Shown piece after piece: positions 1-10,942 of a stretch of 64,000 bases of DNA. The translations under genes were made by a program, and so were the position numbers. Position 1 is the stretch's first letter, and every line of letters begins with the position of its first letter. This DNA is from Daphnia pulex (taxonomy: Eukaryota > Arthropoda > Branchiopoda > Diplostraca > Daphniidae). The DNA lies in the NCBI RefSeq assembly GCF_021134715.1, contig NC_060028.1, positions 9,151,482-9,215,481 on the forward strand, in the 5' to 3' direction. Under the pieces are notes generated by a model. That model saw only the letters and a list, made by a program, of their open reading frames with translations, ran no database searches and was not told the origin of the DNA.

Positions 1-113
1 ACAGAGTCCTGATAGATTTCTCCCTATCTCTTAATTTCTCAAATGCAGAAAGAGTGCGCCAGATTCAAGAGAAACTGGAGGAGTTTATAAAGTCACTGAA
101 CGCCGAAAAGTGA
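1..113 (+). CDS. 3' end of an unrecognised plus-strand gene
   Basis: One frame is open from position 3 to a TGA at 111-113 and has no start codon, so it would be the last exon, or part of it, of a gene that begins before the window. The C-terminal part is a charged helix with the pattern ERVRQIQEKLEEFIKSLNAEK (first residues given only in part here: NAERVRQIQEKLEEF), typical of a coding amphipathic or coiled segment. The residues before it are hydrophobic and serine-rich. I do not recognise the family. The AT-rich run after the stop would fit a 3' UTR. The assignment rests only on amino-acid texture and could be wrong. Confidence 0.4.
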   Translation, partial: RVLIDFSLSLNFSNAERVRQIQEKLEEFIKSLNAEK

Positions 114-3100
114 TACAACTTATTTAACTCGGTGGTATATCTTTACGTGCTGAAATGTACATGAACCTTTTTTTTTCCGCATACTAGTCGATCGTTCTGT
201 TTCAGGATAAAACAAAAATAATACTAATTACAATTTCGGAAAAGAGATATAACAAATAGTTTTTCGCTATCTTTTGGAAACATTCCATTTCGGTTATCGA
301 TTCGTCAAGAATGCCGTGCGATTTTACACTTTCTGGGTGAAAAGCGTAGATAATAAATCAGGACCACTTGAAAAGTCGGGCGACCGTGAAAAGTTAAAAA
401 ACCAGTCTTCTCACTCTAGAAAATGGCGACTCAGATATCCAGTCGTGCAGATGACTAAAATCAAAGATTAAGAGAGGAAAAATCAACCGAAAAAAAGGAG
501 GCAAATACGTAGAAGAAAGACGGGAGCTTTTAGTAGGGGAGAAGAAAAAACCTTGTCTCCACGTTGCCTCTCATGCTGGTTGGACTTCACGCTTGACTAG
601 ACGGGCAAGTGCCAATCTGCCTTAACCATCTAACCCCCATAAACTTGAGACGCAACAAGTTTTTTTTTTTTTTTTTTTCGCTTTTGAATTGATGGCCAAG
701 AGGGGCGAAAGAGTTGCATTCAATTGCATCGTAGTAGATCGTGGCACCCCTTTATGCGTTTTTGCTTCCCTTAGCAGTACCAAAAAATGTGACCCATTGA
801 ATGAAATATCTGACAGCTTCCAGCGGATTAAAGATTGACGGAACAATGGGGCTCTACACCAAGGACATAGAACACGAATTCAAACAGGTTGAATAACTCC
901 AGAGGAGGAGGAGGAGGGTGGATGGATGGATGGTTACCAATCGATTAAGAAGGGTAACCCCCCTCCCTTTCCCTTTTTATCGTAAGAAATGTAGAAGTTT
1001 CTTTTTTTTCTTCCTCCCAGATTCAGATTTTTTTTTTGTACACAAAAACTTGTTATTTGTATAGGATCTGATAATGTCCCTTTCATTCCTTATGTTCCCC
1101 TCCAACGTTCTTCTCCTCCTTCATGCCAAAGGATTAAAAAAGACGTGAATCGATCAGACCGGCACGGAGGGGCGGGCCTGAATTCCGATCGTTTTTCTTT
1201 CTAGCGCGCGTTCCGCGTTCGGAGACACGCACGATGCGCGCGCGATTGACGTAGTAAGTAAACCCCCCTAAAAAAAAAATAATAATAAAATAAAATAAAA
1301 AAGGAGAGAAGCCGAAAAATCTGGAAAGTTTATTTTCCATTTGATTTTTCTGCTTCGACACCCTTCATCCGTCCCCATCTTTGTCGTGAGAGTCTCCACC
1401 CTTTTTTTCAACCCCTTGGTAAATAAGATATCCTCCTCCTCTTGGCTTCGTTTTTCCCTCCGTCGTTCTTTTCTTCCATCCGATTCGATTCGGATGTGAA
1501 AACAGTCCCCCCCCCTTCGTCCATCGGAATGGAGTTTGAAAAAAAGGGGGGAGAAAATATCTATAAAGTTGCAACACCGCCTTCAAAGATTTATTATTGT
1601 GTGGTGCATGCGGCCCGAGCCCTTTTTTCTTTTCTTTCCCTCAGCTTTATTACCGGTCCGAGATGATATGACCACCGCGCGCTGGCTGCTGTTGCTACTT
1701 TGGATGTTGATGCCGAACAACCGTCGAGCGCGGCGGCGGCGGCGGCGACCACTTGTGTGGTCAACATTCTTCACGGTCCGGTGCGTTTGCTTTTTCCCTT
1801 CACAAAACGAAATCTTAATGGTCCGTCGTACAACCGGCTACTGATTAACGGTCGATATGTCAGATTTTTTTTCTCCGAATAAAAAGGAACGTGGAATTGG
1901 TTACACTCAAATTGGCTTTCTGAGGGAGATCAAACGGCCAGATGGAATACCCCCATGTCTCATTATTATTTCCAAATGCCGTCGATATCCAACCGTCTTG
2001 ACATTTTAAAAACAACCTAGAAGAGTCGTCAATCCACCGATCGTGATAAACTGTCGAGAGCGCTCCTTTTTTATTATTGACGAGGAAGAAAACAAATTCC
2101 CGCTTTAATGAATCATTTCGCCGCATCATCCATCCTTCGTCTTTTTTTGTGTGTGGGCTTGCTTTTTTGGTCCCGAAAGTGCTCTGCACGGCACACACAC
2201 ACACACACAAAAGCGAATTGTGTCGGGTTCTCCTTTCAGGCGATGGCGTGTGCCGGGCGCACGGTCCCGGTGATCACCACCGAAACGGCTTGGCGTTGTT
2301 CATCATAGGCTTCCAAGAGAACAAATAGATCGAACGTGAGGATAACGTTTTCTTTTTTCGTTCGTAACATTTAAAAAATGTTAAGTTTTCTTTTTTTTTT
2401 AAAGTTTTCTTCTTCTTTTGATTGTTTGATACTGGAGAATCTTTACTGCCAAGTTGTGGCTTGTTGGAAGACCCCGGCTGAGAGTAACAAGAAGAAATCC
2501 ATAGGCAAAGGCAAGAAATCGTTGGGTTCGACTCGTTGGTTGAGGAAGACGTGGAAACGTGACCCTCAGCCCTTGGGAGCGGCTTATACTCTTACAGACA
2601 GTGCACACGCCACTGTAATCTCCCGCTTTCCTTATTTTCCTTTCTCGACACGAAAAATCGACTACTATTCCTCTATGAAGATATCAAAACCCAGAGGGAA
2701 GAAAACGCCCGTCTCCCGGTGCGTGTGATCTGTAACAATACGCATTGGCCGAAATCGCAATCGGCTGCCATCCGCGCAACATTCGGCATTTCGAAAAGAG
2801 AGAGAGAAAAAAAACAAACGCAACAGGTGTCTCGAGTTTATCTTCATTGAGGCGTGCGTTGGTGATGATAACCCCGTCCGCCGCCGCCGAAAGAAAACAA
2901 AACGGGCCGAATAACAACCAATGTGACGGGAAAAACAGGAAGGAGAGATTCAAAACAAATGTGAAACGAGATTGTAGGGCGTTGTCCGCCCTTTTTTTCT
3001 TTCTCGTCTGCGGAGATTTGTAACACGTAATTCAAATTCTGTCGGGTTGGGTTCATGGGCAGTCAACCGTTCTCTTCAATTTCATTTGGTGAACTCATCT

Positions 3101-3280
3101 AATTCAAGTATTCCAATTTTTCTAACGTGCTTGTCTACCGTCTTTTTCTTCTCGTTCGTAAATTATTACTCCTCGATTCGACGGATTTGTTTATTTACTG
3201 GATTTTGTTTCCCAAATTCAAACTGAAACGGAGTTTAACCAGTGGCGGATAGAGTGGTGAGGAAGAGAGAGAAAAAAAGA
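114..3280. other. intergenic region upstream of the Hes-like gene
   Basis: No reading frame here has coding texture. Contents are low-complexity runs: an 18-T run near 661-678, GGA/GGAT repeats near 903-930, a GCG trinucleotide run near 1731-1746, and a CA dinucleotide run near 2190-2209. These are ordinary microsatellites. The last few hundred bases probably carry regulatory DNA for the bHLH gene at 3613. Confidence 0.6.
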
Positions 3281-3283
3281 AGC

Positions 3284-3336
3284 CACGCGACGTATCCACG
3301 CGCCTTTCGTCATTGGCTCTCCCGGAGAGTCACGTG
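3284..3336 (+). promoter_or_regulatory. cluster of hairy-type C-boxes and an E-box upstream of the Hes-like gene
   Basis: CACGCG occurs at 3284-3289 and 3297-3302, and CACGTG at 3331-3336, all within 53 bp. An inverted CCAAT box (ATTGG) lies between them at 3312-3316. CACGCG is the classic C-site bound by hairy/Hes repressors, and CACGTG is also bound by this family. The cluster sits about 280-330 bp before the Hes-like start codon, which suggests negative autoregulation. The sites are seen directly; autoregulation is inferred from the family. Confidence 0.5.
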
Positions 3337-3561
3337 ATCCTTGTCCAGGGGAAAGAAGGCTCTACTAATCTTTCTCGGCTCTTTCTCGTTTTACACAAGA
3401 AAGAGGAAGATGAAGGACCTGCCTCTTACTCTCTCCCGAGGGAAGATTTTATTTTTTGAAAGGGCTCGTTTTTACTTGATTAAGTCGCCCCAGTCGTCTC
3501 GGACTCGTTGTCGAGAGTGGTCGCGTGTTGTCGTACATCGTCTGTGAATATAACAAGCCCA

Positions 3562-3563
<2 letters not shown>

Positions 3564-3592
<29 letters not shown>

Positions 3593-3594
3593 AA
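3564..3594 (+). repeat. GAA/AAG trinucleotide microsatellite in the 5' leader
   Basis: About ten AAG/GAA units lie directly before the start codon of the Hes-like gene, so they are probably part of its 5' UTR. The purine tract contains no ATG. Confidence 0.7.
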
Positions 3595-3612
3595 ACAAAA
3601 ACAACAAACGCC

Positions 3613-4494
3613 ATGACAGCCAAAAGCGACAAGAATCTCAAAAGCAGTCGCAGTGATAAGCGCCGGGTATGCAAGTTTTTGATCTCGCTCGACTTTTTTT
3701 TCTTTCTTTCTTTGAATTGTTGAAATTCCATTTTAATCTGATCAATCGATTCGTTTAGACCAACAAGCCGTTGATGGAAAAGCGACGTCGAGCGCGAATC
3801 AATCACAGCCTGTCGGTTCTCAAGAGCCTGATCATCAAGGACGAAGTAGGTTTTTGTTTGGGTTTCCAATATTTAACGCTACTACAATTTTCCATCTTGT
3901 TTGATTCGGTGTCAGGCCAACAGTTCGAATCCAGCTTCGCAGTCGTCTCGACTCGAGAAGGCGGACATTCTCGAGCTGACAGTTATGCATTTGCGGACGT
4001 TGGAAAAAGAGAAAGAGGAACATTTACAGCAGCAAAAAGAGCAGTCCGAACTCACCGGAAAGGAAAGCAACAAGATCGACAATGACGTCAAATCGTATCG
4101 ACTCGGTTATCAAGCCTGTTGCCATGACATTGGTCGTTTTTTGGACGGACCGGTCTCTGATTTAACCAAAGAACGCTTGATGGAACATCTCCAGGAGAGG
4201 AAGCAAAAGATCTTTCAGCCCAACAATAACGGCGATCCGGCGGATGCAAATCTCATCACCCCGACACGTTTGTCCGATGGCCGCCTGGCTCTCATTTTCT
4301 CGTCGTCCTGCTCGTGGCTTTCAGGCGGAATGGATTTACAGTCACCTTCTTCTTCCTCTTCTTCTTCTTCCTCGCCATCGTCGTCATTCCAGTCAAATCC
4401 TGTCCCGGCCACACCACCTTCTTCTCCGGATCAACAAGTTATGCTTCAACCGTCGACAAACTCGGTCGGCAGTGTCTGGCGGCCTTGGTTCTAA
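3613..4494 (+). CDS. Hes/hairy-type bHLH-Orange transcriptional repressor
   Basis: Three exons: 3613-3666, 3759-3845 and 3916-4494, joined in phase 0 with GT/AG introns of 92 and 70 bp; about 239 aa. The basic region (NKPLMEKRRRARIN) spans the first two exons and carries the proline typical of Hes/hairy proteins. Helix 1 follows (SLSVLKSLI), then a Ser/Asn-rich loop, then helix 2 (KADILELTVMHL). An Orange-like segment lies near residues 107-140 (YRLGYQACCHDIGRFL). The C-terminus is WRPWF followed by the stop; WRPW is the Groucho/TLE recruiting tetrapeptide. Members are nuclear DNA-binding repressors, often Notch targets or segmentation and neurogenesis regulators. A serine run lies near residues 182-200. 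The closest type is hairy/deadpan/Hes1 rather than Hey, which ends in YRPW; the exact orthologue cannot be fixed from one sequence. Confidence 0.93.
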
Positions 4495-5681
4495 AGTGCA
4501 AAAGTATGCCATGCCATTACGGTTATTCGAGTGTTCCTTTCTTTCTCTCTATTTTACACAAATCTTTTTTGTACATACACATGCTGATGAATCCATTGAA
4601 CTGTGTTCCGAGCGGATTAAACGCTGATATCTCTGAACGATGATCTCCCTTCTCAGCTTTCCAGATTCCAATCTCGATGGGCCTCACCCCCCTACCCACG
4701 AAAGTAAGAATATGTTCACTGGACGGTCTTGACATTGGAGAGCTGAATTCGCGAAATGATTTGCATTCCACTGTACAAGTTGATCACAATAATGAAATAT
4801 CGGGTTACTCTTTTATTCGTTTTTGGCCTATTCAACAACTGTCGATCTTTCGCCCTTCTTCAAATTCGAATGATTTGTGCGTGCACAAAGAGAGTGGCAT
4901 GGGAAAAAGTTTCAGCCGTTTTTGTGCGTTCCGAAAAGAAAATGGAAATTACAACGTTTAACGAGCTCGTAAAAGCTGCTAGGTGGTTGAGGAGAATTGA
5001 GCACTTTGACGCACTGCTGGCCACATGGCAAGAATTTGGCTTACTTCCTAAACGAATAACGACTACCGGCCACCAGCAGATCGAATTGAGCTGGACGCAG
5101 AGACGTTGTGCTCCCACTCAAATGAGCTCAGTTGATGTTTGCCGCGCGCAATTCAAAAGCACTTCCAGTTTTTTTTTCTTTCTTCCGTTCTACTGCACTC
5201 TATCCTTTTTTGTTTTGTTTTGATTTCTAAAAAAGCGGATAAGCGACAGCCGCTATTTTGATTTCCAGCGAAAGAAGTAAAAATATTTAGTGGTCTCAAC
5301 GGTCACTATTCACCCTGCCCTCGTTACTCGAATCCTTTTGACGATTCAATTTCGGCCGTGAACCGACTGCCAACTAGGTCACCGTCATCTTTGTTCTAAC
5401 AAGGAAATCTGAAGTGAAATGAACGATTCTTGCTGCTGTAGTTCAATGCCGAAATAACATACAGCAAAGACGGACTTTGTCTGCCGACGGTATTCGATCC
5501 TCCCTTATTTTGAAGAAACCTTGTACAGAATTGAGCACGCGCGATAATTTGGGATAAATAAGACATCTTTCCAGCTTTACTGAAACATTTCGAATAGCAA
5601 AAAGATATCTTTGTGTGCGGTTTAGCGGTCAATTTCTTTCACGTCGCACGGTTCGACTGTTAGGAGAGCCCAACCTTTGAT
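4495..5681. other. 3' UTR of the Hes-like gene and intergenic DNA
   Basis: The 3' UTR must begin at 4495. No clear AATAAA was found close by. A long open frame at 4756-5223 lacks conserved features and ends in a phenylalanine tail encoded by a T run, so I do not treat it as a gene. Confidence 0.5.
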
Positions 5682-5809
5682 ATGGCAACAGCGAGTTCAA
5701 AGGTCAGTTGCGCTTTACAGTTGTCTATCAAAATTCGATTTTTGTTTTTCAGGTCATAGGTAAAGTTAGCCGCTATTTACAAAGTATATCACGACACAAG
5801 CAAGTATAA
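5682..5809 (+). CDS. candidate spliced small ORF (25 aa)
   Basis: An ATG at 5682 opens seven codons (MATASSK) that run into a good donor (AAG|GTCAGT, exon end 5702). A 50-bp intron with a pyrimidine-rich end (TTTTTGTTTTTCAG) follows, and a second exon 5753-5809 continues in phase (VIGKVSRYLQSISRHKQV) to TAA. The product would be a 25-residue basic peptide, too short for standard ORF calling. Alternatively a second donor inside exon 2 (ATAG|GTAAAG at about 5759) could carry the transcript further, so this may be the first exon of a longer gene. I do not recognise the product. The evidence is the matched splice pair and phase only. Confidence 0.3.
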
Positions 5810-6316
5810 TGAAATCGAAAGTCTCAACCAGCTCTCAACCCTCTAAACTAAACAATGGACATAGCTGCCATCTGTGGATGTGGAATTCAACAGTTACTGA
5901 TTTACGCCGTGTACGCGTGTTACCTCTATGAATTTGAATAACAGTATTTTTACAAAAAAAAGTTATTTTATGCTTCTTCAAACTAAAGTTTTTATTTCTT
6001 TATTAGTCCTTTTTTTATCAGCAGTAAATTTATGTTACAGGCAGGCTATGTTCATGTGATTTCTTGTATTATTCGACTGAGTGGAATTTAACATAGTTTT
6101 TTAAATCAAAAACGGAGAATATTCTTCATTCCAGGACAACATTAATAGAAATGCAAATTCAAGCGATTATTCGTATTTGAAAAAAAAAAAAAATTATTAG
6201 GCGGTTGCTTCATAAATTTGCAACACTGCTTCGTGTTCCATTTCTCCCCTTTTTTCATAGGTTCTAGTTATTATTTCAATTATTCATTCAATAATACGTC
6301 TTGACTTCATCTCAAT

Positions 6317-6541
6317 TTCACTCAAATTTCCCTTATTGCAGTCCGCAGAGCTTTCCATAATATTTTGCTGTCCATTTCTTGTTCTTGCTTACTTGTGATG
6401 ACGGTAGTTCCCTCGGTGGTAGTTGTTTTTCACTAAAATTTTCCTTATTGGCAGTCCGCAGAGCTTTCCATAATATTTTGCTTTCCATTTCTTGTACTTG
6501 CTTACTTGTGATGGTGGTTGTTTCCTCGGTTGTTGTTGCCT
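6317..6541 (-). repeat. tandem duplication, period about 112 bp
   Basis: Copy 1 spans 6317-6428 and copy 2 spans 6429-6541. They share blocks such as AGTCCGCAGAGCTTTCCATA and CTTACTTGTGATG. On the minus strand copy 2 reads as protein-like sequence (ESKILWKALRTANKENFSE), preceded by the Thr/Glu-rich run at 6500-6582. In copy 1 the same frame is broken by one missing base. It may be a decayed piece of a repetitive coding gene. Confidence 0.6.
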
Positions 6542-6582
6542 CGGTGGTAGTTGTTTCCTCGGTTGTGGTTGTGGCCTCGGTT
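6500..6582 (-). repeat. degenerate minisatellite encoding a Thr/Glu-rich stretch on the minus strand
   Basis: Units of CCTCGGTTGTGGTTGT type recur about five times. On the minus strand they read as repeats of TEATTT and TEETTT, a mucin-like composition. In one frame this joins directly to the protein-like part of the neighbouring tandem duplication. No start, splice context or conserved domain was found, so gene fragment and simple repeat are both possible. Confidence 0.45.
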
Positions 6583-6746
6583 AAAAAAAATTGATTTAAA
6601 TTAAAACCTTTAATTTAAAAAAAATTGTCAAAAATCGTAAATTTTCCTGAGGCATGGAATTATATTTTCGTGGAATCATGACATTCACGGAGAATCGGAG
6701 ATGAACAGATGACGAATATTTGTTATTCGGTTTATTTTCCGTCCAG

Positions 6747-6957
6747 TGACTCTAGTCGTCGCTAAGGGCTGTCACTATCGATGACAACTGACAAATCCCA
6801 ATTTCTACTCAACAGTCGACAAGCGAGGAGAAATAGGTAATGTCGTTGACAAAACCTAGACGACGCAAATCGCAAATACAGTATCCCTTCGGGTACCTTG
6901 CTAAGTCTAACGCAGGTAGCTGACAATGACTCTAGTCGTCACTAAAGGCTGTCACTA
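6747..6957 (+). repeat. pair of 31-bp imperfect direct repeats, 180 bp apart
   Basis: A 31-bp unit beginning TGACTCTAGTCGTC and ending GGCTGTCACTA occurs at 6747-6777 and again at 6927-6957 with two differences. The flanks differ, so this is a spaced direct repeat rather than a long duplication. Confidence 0.6.
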
Positions 6958-7099
6958 GGTGGCTAAATATTTCAGTGTGTTTAGGGATTGAACTATTCAG
7001 CCCTAGTGTGTTTTAGGAGAGGGGAGGAGGCATCAAATGATCAAAGTGAAAGTGCTGAGACAACTGGCTTTCTATTATTTCTTTTCTATCGAGATGCTG

Positions 7100-8683
7100 T
7101 CCGAGGATGGTTATGTTAGTCGTTGCAGGGTATTTTCTTTGACATTGTCTTCATGAAAAAAGGTAACTCCTGATTTTATTCTTAATTTAAATGTTTTTAT
7201 GGTTAATATTCAGGTAACATAGCCTTAAATTTATACTAGCTAATTCCATGTGGCCATGCCTGTTGCACACTTGTACAAAATGTCGTCTCTTGCTCTTGCT
7301 GCATGTTTTGTCACATGCAAAAATACTTTAGAATAGTACAAGTAATAATGTTGAGTAACTTGATAGTTCTAAGACTTTGTTTCCACATTAAAATTCTGTG
7401 ATTTAGTTTCTGATAGAAATTGAATATTTTAAAATACCAATTTCATACATTTGTAATCTTAAGTTACACATCAGTTGCAAATATTTTCTGTGATTTGTTT
7501 GGTGAATTTTTTCAATTGAGAGATGCACTTGAATTAAGTTTGTGAAGACATGCACTATATTTAATAATAATTTGAAAAGTCTTACTAATCTAATTTATTT
7601 TGTGACAGGTTGGTGGAGATCGTTCTCAACATGAAGTGCTAAGTCAACAAGTGCCTGTGATGAGGTCTACCATGTTCTGAGATGAAAATGTGCAGAAAAC
7701 AGGAAATCTGAAATGGTAACATCTACTTGTAATAAGGCAACTTCACTACTTCAGTGGGTTAGCATTTTGCTTAAATTTTTAGTCATTGTTAGAGTTCTTT
7801 GCTTAGAGTTTACTTGAATTGGGCATCAAATTCTTGATTTAACATCTAACTGCTTCAAGTAAATAGCCTTTGTGAAAAGACTTTCATCAGCTTGTGAAAA
7901 TTTGTAATTTTAAACTTTTTTTTCTTACACAAAACTGAATTTCCCCTTTTTATTTGTTTGTAAGTGTTCTCGGTTTATTAATGTTCTTTTGCTTTGTAGG
8001 ATTCCTTGGTCAGTCTGGAGCTGTTAATGGTGGTGATGTCTGGTGTGCAGTGGTGTGGCAGTTATTTTCTGATTGAGAGATTAACTGAAATGGATCTTTT
8101 GAGGACTTGCAGTTCAACTTCAGACTTCAATTTACCATGCTGGTGTCCATGCAGTGTTGAGCTTTTGTGCAAGATAGTTGGTGTTGCCTGATGGTTGTCT
8201 GGCATTTGTTGTCTCTTGCTACCTGTACCCACATTGAGGTAATGCTGGATGAAATGTTTTATTTAATTATTGATTTGAACTAAATCTCTGTTCTTGTTTC
8301 AGTTCAATCGGATGCCGCCGTTCCACACTTGATCCACTGGTGAAGCTGAGGAGAAGTTGCTGAAATTCAAGACTAAAAATTATTTAAATTTAGACCAATT
8401 AAAGATGCATATCTTTTGTCCCTTTTCCCTAAGTAAACAACATGTCCTCAGTTGGTTGGTTGTGTGAAATTCAGTAATGTTATGATGGAATATGGAGTTG
8501 CAATGAGATTTGATAATTTCTGAGAGATTCGTTAAACTACAAACTTAAACTGATCCAATTAACTACTTTCTCCATAACAATTCTTAACATTTTGCTCTAA
8601 ATCAGAACCATGACCTTTAAAAAAATAAATTATTGAAACCAACATTTTTCTACTATTTATTTATTATTTTCTTTACCAATAAA
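7100..8683 (+). ncRNA. candidate spliced noncoding transcript
   Basis: A chain of good splice signals has no matching reading frame. Putative exons are ?-7162 (donor AAG|GTAACT), 7609-7715 (acceptor TGTGACAG, donor ATG|GTAACA), 8000-8238 (acceptor GCTTTGTAG, donor GAG|GTAATG) and 8303 to about 8650 (acceptor TTGTTTCAG). AATAAA hexamers follow at 8624-8629 and 8678-8683. All frames across the exons are closed by stops, so a long noncoding RNA or a UTR is more likely than a protein gene. Exon 7609-7715 contains RTGATGA and CTGA boxes in snoRNA-like order. The start of the first exon is unknown. Expression data would be decisive. Confidence 0.35.
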
Positions 8684-9097
8684 ATATACCTTTTTAAAAA
8701 TTTCCTGCCCAAATTTTTATTAATTTCTAAATTTTGCTAAAAACAACCCACCATAATTTTTTTTACGTCTTTTTCGCAAACAATTGGCGATGTACATTGT
8801 TGCACTTTTTTTCTTCTAATTAAAATTTGAAACCACTTTTATATACATTTTATTTTTTTTATTTATTTTAACACAATCTCATATATATTTTGTGGCCCCC
8901 AGGGAGGGGGGGGCCTGTGACTTTCCCAACCGCGATAATAACATGTGCCGTTATTATTTTGTTGGTGCAGAAAGCCGGAATTTAATCTAGCAGTTGTCGA
9001 CTGTATCAAAACTGACATAGAATCAGTTTGCCACAATCGTATACTGCCCAAGTAAAACAAAAAGACAACAGATGAAACCAATTCAACCATTTTGCTC
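8684..9097. other. AT-rich stretch with no recognised gene
   Basis: No gene was recognised here. The stretch is AT-rich, with a G/C block at about 8895-8913. A minus-strand open frame at 8863-9099 has no conserved features. Confidence 0.5.
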
Positions 9098-9240
9098 ACT
9101 GGCAGAGCAAAACCACAAATAAAAATGGATAAAAATATTTCAAGTCAGCAACACGGGATGACTGGCAGGGCAAAATACACAAATGAGAACAGAGAAAAAT
9201 ATTTAAAGTCAGCAACCCGGATACCACTGGCAACTTCAGG
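9098..9240 (+). repeat. tandem repeat, two units of about 63-65 bp plus a short remnant
   Basis: Unit 1 is 9098-9160, unit 2 is 9161-9225, and a third unit starts at 9226 and breaks off after a few bases. Each begins ACTGGCAG and contains AAAAATATTT and AGTCAGCAAC. The overlapping open frame on the plus strand is probably an accident of the repeat. Confidence 0.7.
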
Positions 9241-10942
9241 CTACTTCAGGCTACTCCAGGAGACCGCCAGCTACTTCTGAATAACACTGGAACCACAGTT
9301 CAATTAGTCTTCATCACATCTTACACCATCAGGCTGCAACAAGGTAACCAACAGCGGACCTATTTAAGAAAATAAAAAAATTACCATCGGGGAAACACAT
9401 GTGTACAAAATTAAACAGGACTCATTATGACAAATGAATACAAGGACTAAGACAAAACTACACAGTCCAGCAGATCTCTCCGATATCTCAAATTTTACAA
9501 AGGAAGTTAGAATTGGCAAGGTATTCAAATTGCTCTAGTCATATTAACAAAGTACTTTAGTAGGAAATTGGATAAAAATAATTACTTTTGCTTTTGCATG
9601 GGACGAGACGTACAGATACAGGCAGCAAGACACACGAGGCACGACATTTCGGCAAAATGAACAGGCACTCAAGTCCGAGTTAGATGATTTGACAAATTGG
9701 TATTGAACTGTAAATTTACAAATCGAAATTGAACATTAAATATTTATAACCCTAAGAAATTAACAAAAAATACCTTTACATTTTCATCATGCGAAACTTC
9801 ACACCGGCATCCCACTTCTGCTGTGTCATGGATCAAAATGGCAGACTTTGGTCCCTGAAGACACTCGCGCCACCTAGCGACCGCCAATTGGATTGCTTGC
9901 TTGCAGACAGCACGCAGCAGCCAAATTTGAATTCGTGACGCCTTTCACTAGCTGACACGAAATGAATCAAGTGGGGATTACTTCAGCAGCTTTCCCTATG
10001 AGACAACACACAAATTATTTACTTGGCTATTTCCGATCATTTTCCTTAACTTTATCAACATAAAAATCTATAATAATAGTTAGTAACAGAAAGTATGGGC
10101 CATGGGGGTTTAAGACACAAAATAAAACTTACAATTTTCTGAATAAAAGAATAATTTTCCTGCCAGTGGCTGTAAGGCAGCAGCAATGCGTTATCTGTGT
10201 TTAAGTTAGAGTTCCAACTTAACTTTGGCATTAAACACTAAACAGTCATGTCACATCTAAATATATATGAATAAATATTACATCATTAATGCAATAAACT
10301 AAAGTTAATTGCTACCTATTTCTTGAGTAAAACATTCAGATATCGACCCATAATGGTATGTGCCCTGCATCTTTTCATGTGAATTCTCTCTAGTTGCTGC
10401 AATAAACCTGATGAAGATTACCCATGGCCTTCATTATGCTCCCATAGCTTTCTCTATGACAGAAAATAAAAGTTTTAATGGCATAAAATAAGAGTTCAAA
10501 AATTTTGAAGGAAGAAACTTGACTGTCGATGAATTATTTGTAGAAAACACACTCTGTCATTTGGATGACACATTCAGTGGATCCCAGGATTTACAATACA
10601 ATAGTTGACAGTAGGCTGCATGCCCCTTTCACATTTTCTCCTGGAAACGAATGAGAAATATTGAGGTTATTAAACACATATACGGAAAAGAACACATGCC
10701 CAACAAATTGCACACAAAATATATCCAATTTACCAACGAATTCAGCTGTAGCTGAACTGTTGACAACGAGCCTCCATAAGCACATATCAACACAATATTC
10801 ATTCACGCCATCTATTTGACACGTCCAAAACCCACTATCTATAGGACCGGCCTTAGATAGTCAAACAAGTCACAAAAGTAATCAAAAAGACCATTTCTGT
10901 TTACTTAACTTGGCATTGAGTCTTAAGAATTGTACAGAGAAT
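9241..10942. other. AT-rich intergenic DNA with no recognised gene
   Basis: Short open frames occur on both strands, for example minus 10591-10806, but none has conserved motifs. A GC-richer patch at 9830-9960 contains CCACCTAGCGACC and could be a promoter, but no gene can be tied to it. Confidence 0.5.

Noticed and set aside
3916..3950. GTTCGAATCC resembling a tRNA B box
   Set aside because: It lies in the bHLH loop coding sequence, and no cloverleaf or A box can be drawn around it.
4756..5223. 155-codon plus-strand open frame
   Set aside because: Hydrophobic and Phe runs come from T tracts; no conserved motif, no splice context; likely in the 3' UTR or intergenic.
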